Positions 11,416-22,434 of a stretch of DNA of 64,000 nucleotides are shown piece by piece (the stretch's first letter is position 1; each line of letters opens with the position of its first letter). This DNA comes from Typhlomys cinereus (taxonomy: Eukaryota > Chordata > Mammalia > Rodentia > Platacanthomyidae). The position numbers and the translations under genes were made by a program. The notes beneath the pieces were generated by a model. That model ran no database searches, was not told the origin of the DNA, and saw only the letters and a list, made by a program, of their open reading frames with translations. The stretch spans positions 1,174,501 through 1,238,500 of the forward strand of contig JALPQD010000515.1 of the NCBI GenBank assembly GCA_023101885.1, written 5' to 3'.

Positions 11416-12015
11416 CTACCTGTCACCACCACCGCCAACAAGCAAAGACAGGAATTGAATCTTGAAGTTCTGCTTTATTCAAACAGACAGCAGTTACAGT
11501 GTTGTCATAGAGGAAGCAAAGGCAGCCAGTCGTTGTTGAGACAGCCTTGCCCCTCTGGTCGGGTGGTCAGCATTTCTGATACTTGTGATGTCTGTGCGTC
11601 TCTCCTTACCATTGCATTCTTTCCTTGCTCCTGGATGTCTGGACTCAGCCTCTTCTTGGAACGCTGAGTCTAGTCAGTACCTGCCTGTACCATCCCTGTA
11701 TTCCCTATGGACCTCTTGAATTGAAAAGTTAACTCAGAAAAGAAGCAAAGTATAACCAAGGACGGTGGATTCCTTTTTGCAATGTGGAATACGAAAGACT
11801 CCCTTCTCGTTCTCTGTCCATCAATCATAACTCTGATTATAGAATCCGTGTCTAAGGAAAGCCATGTCAGCATGGCCTCTCGCCAGTGAGGAAATGCTCC
11901 AGCACGTAGCTATGCACAGCAGAGCTCACTGCATCCAATAGCAAGCATGCAGAAAAGGAGAAAGAGTAGAAAGCTAGGAAGACTCCCCCAAGACCTGTAC
12001 AACTCAGGAGTCAGG
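11416..12015. other. Distal flank of the pseudogene unit; no gene
   Basis: The segment 11416-11600 aligns with 2525-2755 upstream of the Gstm1-like gene (motif CTCTGGTCGGGTGGTC versus CTCTGGTTGGGCGGTC). Beyond that, no feature was recognised. Confidence 0.5.
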
Positions 12016-12105
12016 AGGTAAGAACAGACACTTCCTTCTTCTTAACATCAGAGACAACTCAGGTAAGAACAGACACTTCCCTCTTCTTAACATCAGAGAC
12101 AACTC
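12016..12105. repeat. 45-bp tandem duplication
   Basis: Two adjacent 45-bp copies (12016-12060 and 12061-12105), both beginning AGGTAAGAACAGACACTTCC. They differ at one position by eye. Confidence 0.95.
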
Positions 12106-12504
12106 TGTGAACTTTTTTAACCTTTTTTTAAGCCCAACAATTTTTAGCGCATTCTGTGAGACCAGCTCATTCTCCAGAAGATGAGAGACTAGTAATATCT
12201 CCTCTCTTGCCAGGGAGATATGTCACATAGATGAGAGCCCATGCTACAACTTTAGACCCATCCAGATAAGAAAGACTTAGTTTAAATCTTAATTCAGACA
12301 CATTTAGATTTCAACATGGCAGAAAAGCAACAAATTTCAATGTGGAAAAAAATGTAGAAAACAATGAATTATACCAAGAAAAAAAAAATCGAAATTTTCA
12401 TCCATGTGTGCAAGAACCCAGTAAGCATACCCCAAAACAGCTAAGTTGATAGATGCTTGTTTCAACAAGGAAAACACAAAAGGAAATTACAGGTGCTAAC
12501 GATA

Positions 12505-12663
12505 TCGCTCACTTGATAACAGCACTTACCTAGCATTCACAAAGCCCTGGCTTTGATCTGTGACATCACGAAAACTAGGCATAGTAGCAAACTCTTGCAA
12601 TCTTGGCAGTGAGAGGTAGAGGCGAGAGGATCCAAAGGGCAAAAAAAAAAAAAAAAAAAAAAG
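12505..12663 (+). mobile_element. Degenerate ID/B1-type SINE with A tail
   Basis: An ID-like promoter part (GCACTTACCTAGCATTCACA) is followed by a B1-like part (CTTGCAATCTTGGCAGTGAG) and a long A tract at 12640-12662. Confidence 0.5.
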
Positions 12664-12738
12664 AACAAAGAACTTCCAAATTAATAAATACCAGGAAATA
12701 GAAAAAGAAAGATTTAGAAATCTATACAAATGATTTTA

Positions 12739-13032
12739 GGGGCTGGAGAGGTGGCTCAAGGGTTAAGCCTCTGCCTTGCAGGCGGAAGGTCCTGGGTTCG
12801 GATCCTAGACCTCACGTATAGACGCCAGGCAGAAGCTGGGGCGGCCTGCGCTTCTGGTCCTGGTAGGGCGGAGCCTGTGAATCCCGGGGAAGAGTAAACA
12901 AGAAGGAGGTGGAGGCGGTCCATGGTGGTTTCCGAATTTGTCCATGGTTCTACATACACACATACATACATACACACACACGCACACATGCATACACGCA
13001 CAATTGAATAAATAATAAATAAAAAAATTTAA
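12739..13032 (+). mobile_element. Young tRNA-headed SINE (family A)
   Basis: The head GGGGCTGGAGAGGTGGCTCA has tRNA-like A-box and B-box segments (B box near GGGTTCGGATCC). It is followed by a GC-rich family-specific body, a CA-rich stretch and an A/T-rich tail. About eleven closely similar copies occur in this window. Confidence 0.9.
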
Positions 13033-13598
13033 AAAAACAAATAATTTTAAATTGGGGGATGCATTTTCTTCATACACTGATGTTACAACCAACTGGGCCT
13101 AACACAAATATAACAAAACATGGGTTTTAAAAAATGAGACTAGAATCAAGTAATAATCCACAACGATTATATAAGAAGCCATTTGGTCCTCAGAAACTGG
13201 CTGGGTTTTTAAACTTGAAACCCTCTGAAAGCCGAAGAAAACTCTGCACAGCTTGGTGCCCGGGAAGCAGCACCGTGATGTCAACTGTAAACCACTGTCC
13301 TTCTGACCCCGAATCCCACCAGGCACAGTGTCCTTCAGAAGGAACATGGTGATTTGGTGTAAAATGCTTTTCTGCACAGATATGGCCTAACGGAAAGAAC
13401 AAGACAGAGAGAAAGGCAGAGCGTGGAAAGAGGACAAGGGAAGGGGAATGTGGGCAAAGAGCCAGCCCAGGTGCCCAGGGTAGACTGGACCCTGTGCTAG
13501 GCGCTTGGAAGCTCCACTTAAAAGTCCTGCAAAAATCTTGTCAGGAGGGAACCCGAAGCCCAGAAGCTTAGGAGACTCCCCTGTCTCTACACAGATGG

Positions 13599-14141
13599 TG
13601 TGGGGAGCATATTTACTGATGACTGTTATAAATCACATGGCCGGGACATGAGTCCTGAGTGCTGATGCGTTTTGAATATGCTTGGCGGATCTTTTAGTTT
13701 CTGTGGGACTTAAGGAAATGTTCCCATAATTGTGGGAGTCTGAGAAACTCCATCTTGGAACACTTTTGGGCCTTGAGTAGTGAGGTCAAAAATACAGTCT
13801 TGCTTATTAACCTTGAAAGAAGTGAATATTCTGCCAAGAATGTGTTTTGCTCATTAATTGTTTGGGCCTCAAAGAAGTGCTATGGCTATTCCTTGAATTC
13901 TCTAGATAAGGAAGGGAAATAATGAGCGGGATTACACAGCTACATTTTCAACTGCGTTTATTTCCTCAATCTGTTTTTAACATCTTCTCTTTCTATATAA
14001 ATACTGCATGAAATAAAGATTCGAGGCTGCCTGTTGTCTGCTTGCAAGGCATGCCCTCCTGTGAAAAAGACATTTGTATCGGATTTTTAATCCTCACACC
14101 TCCCCTCGGGTTGGGTTCGCAGTCGCTGCAGGACAGTGACA
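13599..14141 (+). repeat. 5' LTR of the provirus
   Basis: The 543-bp LTR begins TGTGGGGAGCAT and ends GTGACA. A TATA box (CTATATAAATA near 13992-14002) is followed within 20 bp by AATAAA, so the R region is short. It differs from the 3' LTR at roughly 20-30 positions by eye, including a 3-bp indel. Confidence 0.9.
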
Positions 14142-14162
14142 AGTAGCACCCAAACAGGGATC
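14142..14162 (+). promoter_or_regulatory. Retroviral primer-binding site, lysine-tRNA type
   Basis: Immediately after the LTR comes AG and then TAGCACCCAAACAGGGAT. This resembles the lysine tRNA 3' end complement used by betaretroviruses, with a few changes. Confidence 0.75.
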
Positions 14163-14257
14163 CGAAGACAGAGGAGTCTGTGAAGGACACCACTGAAGTA
14201 AAAGAGAAAGCACTTTCGGAACGTAAAGGAAAGTGGTGAGTAATAATTTCCAGGAGT

Positions 14258-14695
14258 ATGGGGAATTCAGATGGTCGCGACTTGTTTATTCAAATGCTTC
14301 AATGTATGTCTAAAGAGAAAAGTTAAGGTTACTATTCAACGATTTAATTTTTTTTAGATTTTGTAGAAAATATGTGTCCTTGGTTTCCAGAGAAAGGTAC
14401 TTTGAGTATAAAAACTTGGCAAAAGGTTGGAAAGAGGCTTCAAGATTACTATGATGCTCATGGGCCAGGGAAAGTCCGGGTAGACACATTTAGCCTCTGG
14501 ACTCTAATTAGGGATAGTTTAGATCCTCAGCATGAGAGAGAGAAAGTTGAAGGGGAAAAATCTTATGATAAAAAAGAGTCCAGGGCTTCCCCTTTGGAAA
14601 GAGGCAAAAATGAAACTAGACCCATCGTTCCAGTTTACTCAGAGCCTGCTTTTAACGAGGATGATGATGTAGATCCAGGGAAGATGGAGCTGTAA
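14258..14695 (+). pseudogene. Provirus gag, matrix part only, interrupted
   Basis: A Met-Gly start at 14258 fits the usual myristoylated betaretroviral Gag start. A stop at 14324-14326 interrupts it after 22 codons. The same frame reopens from 14372 and runs to 14695 (107 codons), with a matrix-like WFPEKGT segment and tryptophans typical of the betaretroviral matrix domain. Capsid and nucleocapsid were not recognised downstream. A remnant, not a working gene. Confidence 0.75.
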
Positions 14696-14999
14696 TGATT
14701 ACAAGGAGGAAGAGTGTCCTCTGGGTTTGGTAGCTTTAGTGGATACAATAAAAGGGCCCAATATACATCCTCTCCATGAAGATGTGCAAAGATTACAGGA
14801 TGCCTTACCTTCATTGTCTGTCCAAATGCAACAGTTACAGGCTCGACAGGTTTAAAGGATCTGTCTACACCATCAGAATGGAAGAAGGGCTTCGCTACAG
14901 GATTATGGATACCAGACAAGTGGTGCCCGAAAGGTGGAACTCCGGGGCGGGGGAAGGGGAAAACCACATTAATTTACAAGGTTTTCATAAATGTTGATC

Positions 15000-16120
15000 T
15001 TCCTTTAATGATGTTTTCAAAGGTGATTTTAAGTCTGTTGCCAGTAAATTGTATGTTAATATGTTCATATGTTGATTTTTCTGTGTCTATATGATGTGTG
15101 TCTTGTGTTTCAATGTAAAAAATCTATGGCCACTTCAATTTTTTTCATTCGTATTGCGCACTAATATTAAAATTTTGGCATGCCTTTTTAAATACATGTA
15201 TGCATACTTAAAAATAAGAACAAATAATTTTAATGACATCTAAGGCCTTAACTACTTAAATACTTTAAATAATTTTCTTTAAATCAATCACAACTGTTTC
15301 TAATAAATTATAAGTTTTCTTTTATGAAAGATTATCTCCCTTAGTTTTGATTTTTAATAGACTACAAACAAAAATGTCATTGTGTTTTTAAAGGTTTTTT
15401 CATGTATTCCCAAAATAACAAAGTCACTATGGTATTGATTAATTAAATTTGCTCATTCTTCTAACTTCTTTTATAGAATTTTATCTCATCAAATCTAACA
15501 ACTAGAAAAGTACAAGTGTCTTCTAAAAAATTCATTAGAATTTCTTCATTTTCTTGTAGTAAGATATAATGGTATCTGGATGTTTTTATTGCCAGAAAGA
15601 GTTGCTTGTCTGGACAGACATACAGGTATTCTCCTGTGACCATGTTTATTCCGTATTTGATGTCCTGGTCTCTACAAAATTTGAAAAGCTTTTACTAACT
15701 CATGTTATAATTTATCTATACATTTGACTCTAAAAATATTTAAAGTACTATAATTATTTAAATAAAAAATTTTTATAAATAAGTTTATTTAACATTTTCA
15801 TTTCAAAATGAGATATAAGGTTGTTTATCTTAAAAGTTTTCTTTTGTGTTTATATTATAAAGTTCATATATTTTAAAGATACAAATTTTGTGATTGCTTA
15901 ATGCTAAAGTAAACAAGTAAATTGAGAACTATAATATCTTAGATTTCAAAGTATACATTTATAAATGACTATATATAAATGTATATTGTCTACACAATTG
16001 CCTAAACATGCCCAACTCTTTATTTCTTTTAAAGATAAAGCTCATGGTTACTCAAAAAAGTTATGTTATAATTATGACTTTTAAACTAAAGTATGTTAAA
16101 AGTCTCTCTATCTGTGGTCC
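15000..16120. other. AT-rich internal provirus segment without recognisable viral domains
   Basis: This stands where the rest of gag should be. It is strongly A/T-rich on both strands and shows no gag motif. It contains a minus-strand open frame of about 72 codons (about 15461-15676). It could be decayed viral sequence or a foreign insert; I could not tell which. Confidence 0.4.
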
Positions 16121-16124
16121 CTCA

Positions 16125-16375
16125 AGAGGCCTAAAATACATATCAAATCTCGCCAGGACCACTCCTGGTAGTGCAGGCCTTGCCTCCTAAATCTTGTTGA
16201 TATCTGGACAGGCTGTTGAGAATCCCACTAAACTTTGGGACACCCTACTAACAGGATGTTTGAGATTGATTTTAGGGAGAAATAACACAACCCTGAGAGG
16301 TTTAACTGTTTATTCAAAAGTTATTGATACTAATTTAAAAAAAAGTAATTATGGTTTTGACCTCCTCACCTTTAA
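16125..16375 (+). pseudogene. Provirus dUTPase (pro) remnant
   Basis: The frame beginning near 16150 shows a TTPGSAGL motif, and a downstream segment shows LILGRNNTTLRGLTV. These correspond to the start and middle of the betaretroviral dUTPase fused in the pro frame. Frameshifts and stops separate the parts. It supports a betaretroviral rather than gammaretroviral origin. Confidence 0.7.
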
Positions 16376-17000
16376 AAATATTTACTATAGTCTAAAGTAA
16401 GAAAAAAAGGAGACAGGGAGAGAAAAAAAAGATGATCTTTAAAAATATGTATTTTATACTTTACTTTTAATTTAAAAACTAAAATTTGGTACCTTTTCTT
16501 GTCTCTAGTTAACCTTTAAGCCCTGATACTTAAAATTAGTTCCAAATGAGGACTTCACTATTAATTAACAATAATATTAATTATGTTTAATTATAACCAA
16601 TAATATTAATAATTTCTCATTTTAATCATTATTGGTACTAGTAAATATAACTAATAATGTTAATAATATTTAATTATAATTAATAATATTTGATTATACT
16701 TAATGTTAATAGTAAGCTAAATAATTAGCTTTTATTGTTTCATGATAGAGCAGTTTACAAATGATACAGTTTACAGTTCTGGTTCCCTAATGTAATCATA
16801 TTGAGTTTTGAAAGTTATAATTTACTGTCTTTTTTAAAAGTCTTTTATAATATCGAATAGAATAAAAGTTACAGATATATGTCACCACACCCCATGATTT
16901 ATTATGGTTTTTATATAATTGGTCTCATATATTATAATAAAAATGTAATTAATTTTCATTTCTAGTGACTCAGGTCAACTTAAAAATATATAGATTATGT

Positions 17001-17281
17001 GGCTGGAGAGGTGGCTCAGGGATTAAGCCTCTGTTTTGCAGGCAGAAGGTCCTGAGTTCAGATCCCAGATCCCACGTATAGACACCCGGCGGAAGCGGGG
17101 GCGGCCTGCGTTTCTGGTCCTGGTAGGGCGAAGCCTGTGAATCCCGGGGCAGAGTAAACAAGGAGGAAGTGAAGGTGTCCATGGTGGTTCCCGAATTCGT
17201 CTGTGTTCTACACCTACACACATACATACACACGCACACACGCACAATTGAATAAATAATAAAAAATAAAAAAATAAAAAA
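17001..17281 (+). mobile_element. Family A SINE inserted in the provirus
   Basis: Full-length family A copy. The motif ATAGATTAT occurs directly before it (near 16990) and again after the A-rich tail (near 17287), a target-site duplication. It therefore inserted after the provirus. Confidence 0.9.
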
Positions 17282-17459
17282 GTAATAATAGATTATAACT
17301 TGTCAAAACACTTTTTGCCAAACACAGTTATACTAAATATAAACAATATGCATCATATATTTGTTTGTCACATTTTCCAAAACCTGTTAATATTTTTCCT
17401 AATTCAAAGTATACTGTCTGCTGTTCCACAATTAAAATCCACATAAATTGTTCATAAAT

Positions 17460-17836
17460 TGCCTTTTTAGGTTTTTCAATAGATATTAAAGACAGATAAT
17501 GGACCAATTTATAATCTCATACCTTTGCCCATGATATTAAACAATATATTTCTCATAACAAACATTCCTTATAATCCCCCAAAACAGGGTATAATTAAAT
17601 GAGCTCATGGTTTGCTCAAAAATCAAATTTTTAAGGAGGAGTTATACCCTCTGGTGCCCAAAAATCTTTTGGCACATTCCTTACTTGTTATAAATTTTTT
17701 GTGTCCTGATAAAGATGGGTGCTCTGCAGCAGACTGTTTTTGGCATCTTTCATCTGAGAATGGGTATGCCAGGGTTCGTTGGACGGACCCTATGACTGGA
17801 CTATGGCATGGACCCGACCCCATACTCATATGGTGA
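17460..17836 (+). pseudogene. Provirus integrase C-terminal remnant
   Basis: From about 17490 the translation shows a TDNGP-type motif of the integrase core. Near 17830 it shows a WTDPMTGLWHGPDPILIW ending, typical of betaretroviral integrase. Stops interrupt the frame, including a TGA near 17601. The reverse transcriptase and RNase H regions are missing upstream. Confidence 0.75.
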
Positions 17837-18929
17837 CGAGGTCCTGTGTGTGTTTTCGCGAATGAAGATGGCCTGCGCTGGTTGGTGAGCATCTTGTTCG
17901 TCATTATGATGTGGCTGCTTCCGGAAAAGGTGATGAGACAGGTCTGGACTTATGTTCCAGACCCACCGTTCCTACATCCTGTAGCCTGGGAGGAGAAGGA
18001 GGTGATGGTGACAGTGAGTGACACCCATCTCTTGGGGAGTCCTACAGCATCTCCTCGGACAGAATCAGTTGATTTTTCTTACTAAGGTACTGGACAAGGT
18101 TTACCTCTATGTTTTACAAAAAATGAATCTCCTCCAGGATGTTTGGGTGTTTATTCTCATTTCATTATTGGGCCAGAAAGGACATTTATTGCTTCCCTGA
18201 AGAAATCGAAAAACAGGAAAATCACTGCCACAGAGATTCTTCCCATGTGACGAGGAAACTCGATGGAATAATGAAACTGTTATGGCGTCGATGTACTGCC
18301 AAAATACTTTAAAGTTTGATATAGCAAACATGAACCATTATGTTTTGGACTGGTCAGGGAATCAAATTAGTGGGACTAAAGAGTCTCCCCAGATAGATGT
18401 GAGGACTTGGATAAAGGGTTTTCCTCAGGGTTATGGATGACGAACACTGGATAGTGGCAGACACATGTATAGAAGTTAGAGGCTGGCATGGGACAAACTG
18501 AAGGAGTAGGAAGTGAGAAGAGCCTACAATCAGATACTGTTACGGAATGCTCACTATCTGGAACTATTACAGCCTGTGTTAATCCCCCTTATGCTTTAAT
18601 AGTTGGACAAGTTGAAATTGAGATTGATCATGCTAATGATACATATAATGTTAATTGTATTAATTGTAGCCTTACTAATTGTATTTCTTTCTCACCTTAT
18701 GGAAATAGAGTATTGATAGTTAAGCAACCTCCTTTTATAATGGTCCCTGTAAACTTGTTGACAACATGGTTTGATGAAAAAGGTCTTATGATACTAGAAA
18801 AAATAGGAGAGTTGCTAATTAGACCTCTTAGGGCTGTGGGAGCAACAGTCTTGGGAATTGTTGCACTGATTGCTATTCTCACTTCTACTGTAGTAGCATT
18901 GGCAGCACTTACTCAAGAAATTCAAACTG

Positions 18930-19218
18930 GGGCTGGAGAGGTGGCTCAGGGGTTAAGCCTCTGCCTTGCAGGCGGAAGGTCCCGAGTTCGGATCCCAGAT
19001 CCCACGTATAGACGCCAGGCGGAAGCGGGGGCGGCCTGCGCTTCTGGTCCTGGTAGGGCGGAGCCTGTGAATCCTGGGGCAGAAGGAGGTGGAGGCGTCC
19101 ATGGTGGTTCGCGAATTCGTCCGTGGTTCTACACACACACAGACACACAAGCGCGCGAGAGCACATACACACACACATGTACACAGTTGAATAAATAATA
19201 ATAATAATATTAAAAAAA
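18930..19218 (+). mobile_element. Family A SINE inserted in env
   Basis: Flanked by the direct repeat ATTCAAACTG (about 18920-18929 and 19219-19228). It splits the coding frame of the transmembrane subunit, so it arrived after the provirus integrated. Confidence 0.95.
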
Positions 19219-19393
19219 AATTCAAACTGTAACCTATGTTAATAATGCCAATGTATCTGCTACCTTACATACTCAAGAAGATATAGACCAAAAATTAAAA
19301 GATAAGTTAAATGCTCTTTATGAAACTGTTATTGCCCTTGGTGATCAGATTTAAGGGTTACAAATACACTCTTGCTTACATTGTCATGTTAAG

Positions 19394-19895
19394 TGTCTTA
19401 GTTAGGATTCTCTAGAGTCATGGAATTCACAGAATGAATATATATATATATATATACACATACATAATATATATAGGAAATTTATTGAGTTGGCTTACAG
19501 ATATGGCCGAGGTAGTCCAGCGAAAGCTGTCAGTAGCCGAGTTAGTTCCAACGATGGCTGCCAATAGCTAGCTGCTCAGTTTGGTAGTCAAGTAGGTGAT
19601 GGCTGAAGGCTGGAGAACTCCTAGAGTCTTAGTCTAGTGGAAGGTCGAAGGAACTGGACGGCCGAAAGGAAGAACGATTCCTAGCACAGCTGCAAGAAGG
19701 CATCTGTTCTCTTTGGTGTGGCTCCTTTTTATACGTAGTATTGGGAGAATCCTTTGAGAGCTTTGGAGTTCTGATAGGATCTAGGGCGTGTACAATCCTT
19801 TCAAGTAGTCTCAGTTGATCGTTTCCAGAGGTGGTTTCAGCCCAGCTTAGTTAATACTGGGTGTGTCAAGTTGACACCTAAGCTTAACTATCACA
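19394..19895 (-). mobile_element. Solo MaLR-type LTR inserted in env
   Basis: The 502-bp LTR is flanked by the 5-bp repeat TTAAG (19389-19393 and 19896-19900). On the minus strand it starts TGTGATAGTTAAGC and carries a GGTGTCAACTTGACA motif like the other LTRs in the window, but it belongs to a different subfamily. Confidence 0.85.
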
Positions 19896-20475
19896 TTAAG
19901 TATGTTCATATTTGTGTTACTAATTCTACTTATAATAAAACTCAATTTCCTTGGGATAAAATTAAAAAATATTTACAGGGTGTTTGATTTAATGAGAACA
20001 TATCTATGGATCTTCAGTTGTTATGTAAACAAATTCTTTTACTTCAAGAAGCCCCACACTTAAGTTTTAACACCACCAAAGTTGCACAGGATATTATTGA
20101 TGAATTTCAAGGTTTATTACCAAATTGGTCATCCGTTACTCATTGGATCAGTTCCTTGGTCATGTTCGAAGTCATATGTCTCATCTTATTATTTTTGCTT
20201 CCTACTATCATCAAGGCTTTCTTTAAGAGCATAGCTGCCTTGAAAGATGACGTACACAGACTTAGCTTAAATCAATAGCGTTTATGAATGGCTGGTAGTC
20301 AAAGAGGGTAAGTTTGCTGTCGACCTGTAGACCAATCTAAGACAGAGTTTACAGGCTGTGGAGATAGTTTCTGCAAGTTCTGATGACAGGTAAGGCTTCG
20401 GTGGGTACAGCAGATACCTAAGGCAGGCACAGTCATTTCAGGCTGCAAGTAGCCCTTGAGCCATTATTTTAATAT

Positions 20476-20491
20476 AAAAATAAGGGGAAAT
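20476..20491 (+). promoter_or_regulatory. Polypurine tract of the provirus
   Basis: A/G-rich AAAAATAAGGGGAAAT directly precedes the 3' LTR start, the expected position for plus-strand priming. Confidence 0.75.
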
Positions 20492-21031
20492 TGTAGGGAG
20501 CATATTTACTGATGACTGTTATAAATCACATGGCCGGGACATGAGTCCTGAGTGCTGATGCGTTTTGAATAGGCTTGGCAGATCTTTTAGTTTCTGTGGG
20601 ACATTAAGGAAATGTTCCCATAATTGTGGGAGTCTGAGAAACTCCATCTTGAAGACTTTTGGGCCCTGAGTAGTGAAGTCAAAAATACAATCTTGCTTAT
20701 TAACCTTGAAAGTGAATATTCTGCCAAGAATGTGTCTTGCTCATTAATTGTTTGGGCCTCAAAGAAGTGCTATGGCTATTCCTTGAATTCTCTAGATAAG
20801 GAAGGGAAATAATGAGCTGGATTACACAGCTGCATTTTCAGCTGCATTTATTTCCTCAATCTGTTTTTAACATCTTCTCTTTCTGTATAAATACTGCATG
20901 AAATAAAGATTCGAGGCCGCCTGTTGTCTGCTTGCAAGGCATGCCCTCCTGTGAAAAAGACATTTGTGTCCGAATTTTAATCCTCACACCTCCCCTCAGG
21001 TTGGATTCGCAGTCACTGCAGGACAGCGACA
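20492..21031 (+). repeat. 3' LTR of the provirus
   Basis: A 540-bp copy of the 5' LTR, beginning TGTAGGGAGCAT and ending GCGACA, followed by the AGATGG target duplication. Confidence 0.92.
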
Positions 21032-21724
21032 AGATGGTCAGTGTGAACGCTCCCGCAAAGAAACTCCCAACAGGGTTACAATCAGTTCCCTGAGAACACG
21101 AAGTCCACATTTCTCCACCTGGTGCCTGAGCCCAATCTCACTGAGCTTCATCTCCAGCCTTGATGCGGGACAGGTTTAGTGACACTCATGTATGCCGTTG
21201 GCCGACTGCCGGCCCAGTGAGTCAAATAACAGTTTCTAAAGGATTCAAAAATATCCAAGGCTTATCACCCAGCGAGTCAGGTGCCCCAGGGGGCAGCAGC
21301 CCTCGACTCTCTCCTCCCTCCTTCCGCCTCTTTCCCTCCCCATCACAACTCCAACTCTTCAACAATTCACAAGGCCACTCAACAATTCACAAGCCTAAAC
21401 CAGAGCCAAGAAGACAGAGCAGTCTGAGAAAGTATATCATTTGATGGGGTGGGAGGAAGGAAGATAAGCTCAGGATGAAGGAACTGCCTTTCTATTCCTC
21501 CAACTCACAAGCCTCTAAAAAGTACTCCCCTGAAGCAGAAAACAAGTGTCGCCATCTTTAGACACAGTTTTCTGACAGCAAGGATAGCCTTGCAAGAGCA
21601 TGAAGACTCTAGTGGGCAGCTACCTTCCGTAGAGGGCCTGGGTTATAGTGAGTCTTCGAGTTAATATATGAACATTGAGTAGACTAGGACTGGAGCTGGT
21701 GGTATCTACAGAAGAGATGACAAG

Positions 21725-22139
21725 TGTTGCACTGATAAATCACCATCAAACGGCTTAAGGGAACAAGGGGTTTATTCTCTCTTAGGATTTTCCAATAACA
21801 GTTCTCAGTCCAGCTTGACGGGAGAGCATGCACCAACTCCAGGGCCGAGGGAACTGGCCACACCATCATCACAATAACGGCTGAGAGGACAATCCTTACT
21901 TGCCAGACCAGCATGGCTGGCCAAGTGTACAGAAGGATGCCAACTTCCTCAAACAGCTCTCAGTATTTTATTCACCTGTTCAGGGCCTAGTCCCACCCAC
22001 TATGGACTGAGCCTTCCCCATCAGCTAGACAATCTCTTGCAGGTTTGCTCTGGGTTTAACTCAACCATTAATTCTCTACAAATGTTCCCAGAGCTCAAAC
22101 CCTCAACTATCAAGTTGACACCTGTGCCTAATTATGACA
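21725..22139 (-). mobile_element. Solo MaLR LTR
   Basis: The 415-bp LTR has the plus-strand ends TGTTGCACTG and ATTATGACA. The 5-bp repeat ACAAG flanks it (21720-21724 and 22140-22144). Same family as 10986-11415, opposite strand. Confidence 0.92.
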
Positions 22140-22154
22140 ACAAGTCAGGTGGGA

Positions 22155-22310
22155 ATACAGCATTGTGACCTGGCATGGAAGGGCACCTACATCCCAGCAC
22201 TCAGGTGACAGTGAGTGATTGAACTGAAATCATACCGGGGTACAGAGTGAGTTCCAGGCCAGTCTGAAAAATATAGCCCTGAAACTTTGCATGAAAATAA
22301 TAGCAACAAA
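22155..22310 (+). mobile_element. Degenerate B1 SINE
   Basis: The order GACCTGGCATGGAAGGGCAC, CATCCCAGCACTCAGG, GTTCCAGGCCAGTCTG is that of B1, with many changes. Confidence 0.6.
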
Positions 22311-22434
22311 AAAGCACCAATAAACCATCAACAACAAAAACATTGCCCCCAAACCTGTCACCACTGATGTACGCACTGTTTTTGTGGGTTGGACTCAGGA
22401 ATGCTATGAGTACTTGGCAAGACACTCTTACAAT

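Larger units (their letters stand above)
17850..20278 (+). pseudogene. Provirus env remnant, split by two insertions
   Basis: The start overlaps the end of pol, as in betaretroviruses. The surface part is broken by stops. An open segment from about 18488 to 18929 ends in a hydrophobic, alanine-rich fusion-peptide-like stretch of the transmembrane subunit. A SINE (18930-19218) and a MaLR LTR (19394-19895) then split the transmembrane subunit. The last piece, 20006-20278 (90 codons), holds a membrane-spanning segment (about residues 51-70) and a short cytoplasmic tail. It is non-functional; the family call is based on layout and hydrophobic pattern. Confidence 0.75.
13599..21031 (+). mobile_element. 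Class II (betaretrovirus-like) endogenous provirus with two LTRs, defective
   Basis: Paired LTRs (13599-14141 and 20492-21031) flank gag, dUTPase, integrase and env remnants in that order. The 6-bp direct repeats AGATGG (13593-13598 and 21032-21037) flank the element, which fits betaretroviral integration. A lysine-tRNA-type primer site lies just after the 5' LTR and a purine-rich tract just before the 3' LTR. Most of gag and pol is deleted or unrecognisable. Three later insertions interrupt it: SINEs at 17001-17281 and 18930-19218, and an LTR at 19394-19895. The element cannot encode a functional virus. It lies between the GSTM pseudogene and the Gstm2-like gene. Confidence 0.92.

Noticed and set aside
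12739..12800. Possible tRNA gene in the SINE heads
   Set aside because: The A-box and B-box are those of a tRNA-derived SINE. The body, tail and target duplications show a retroposon, and no cloverleaf is maintained.
13599..21031. An intact or domesticated envelope gene
   Set aside because: The surface part has stops, the transmembrane part is split by a SINE and an LTR, and no continuous frame exists.
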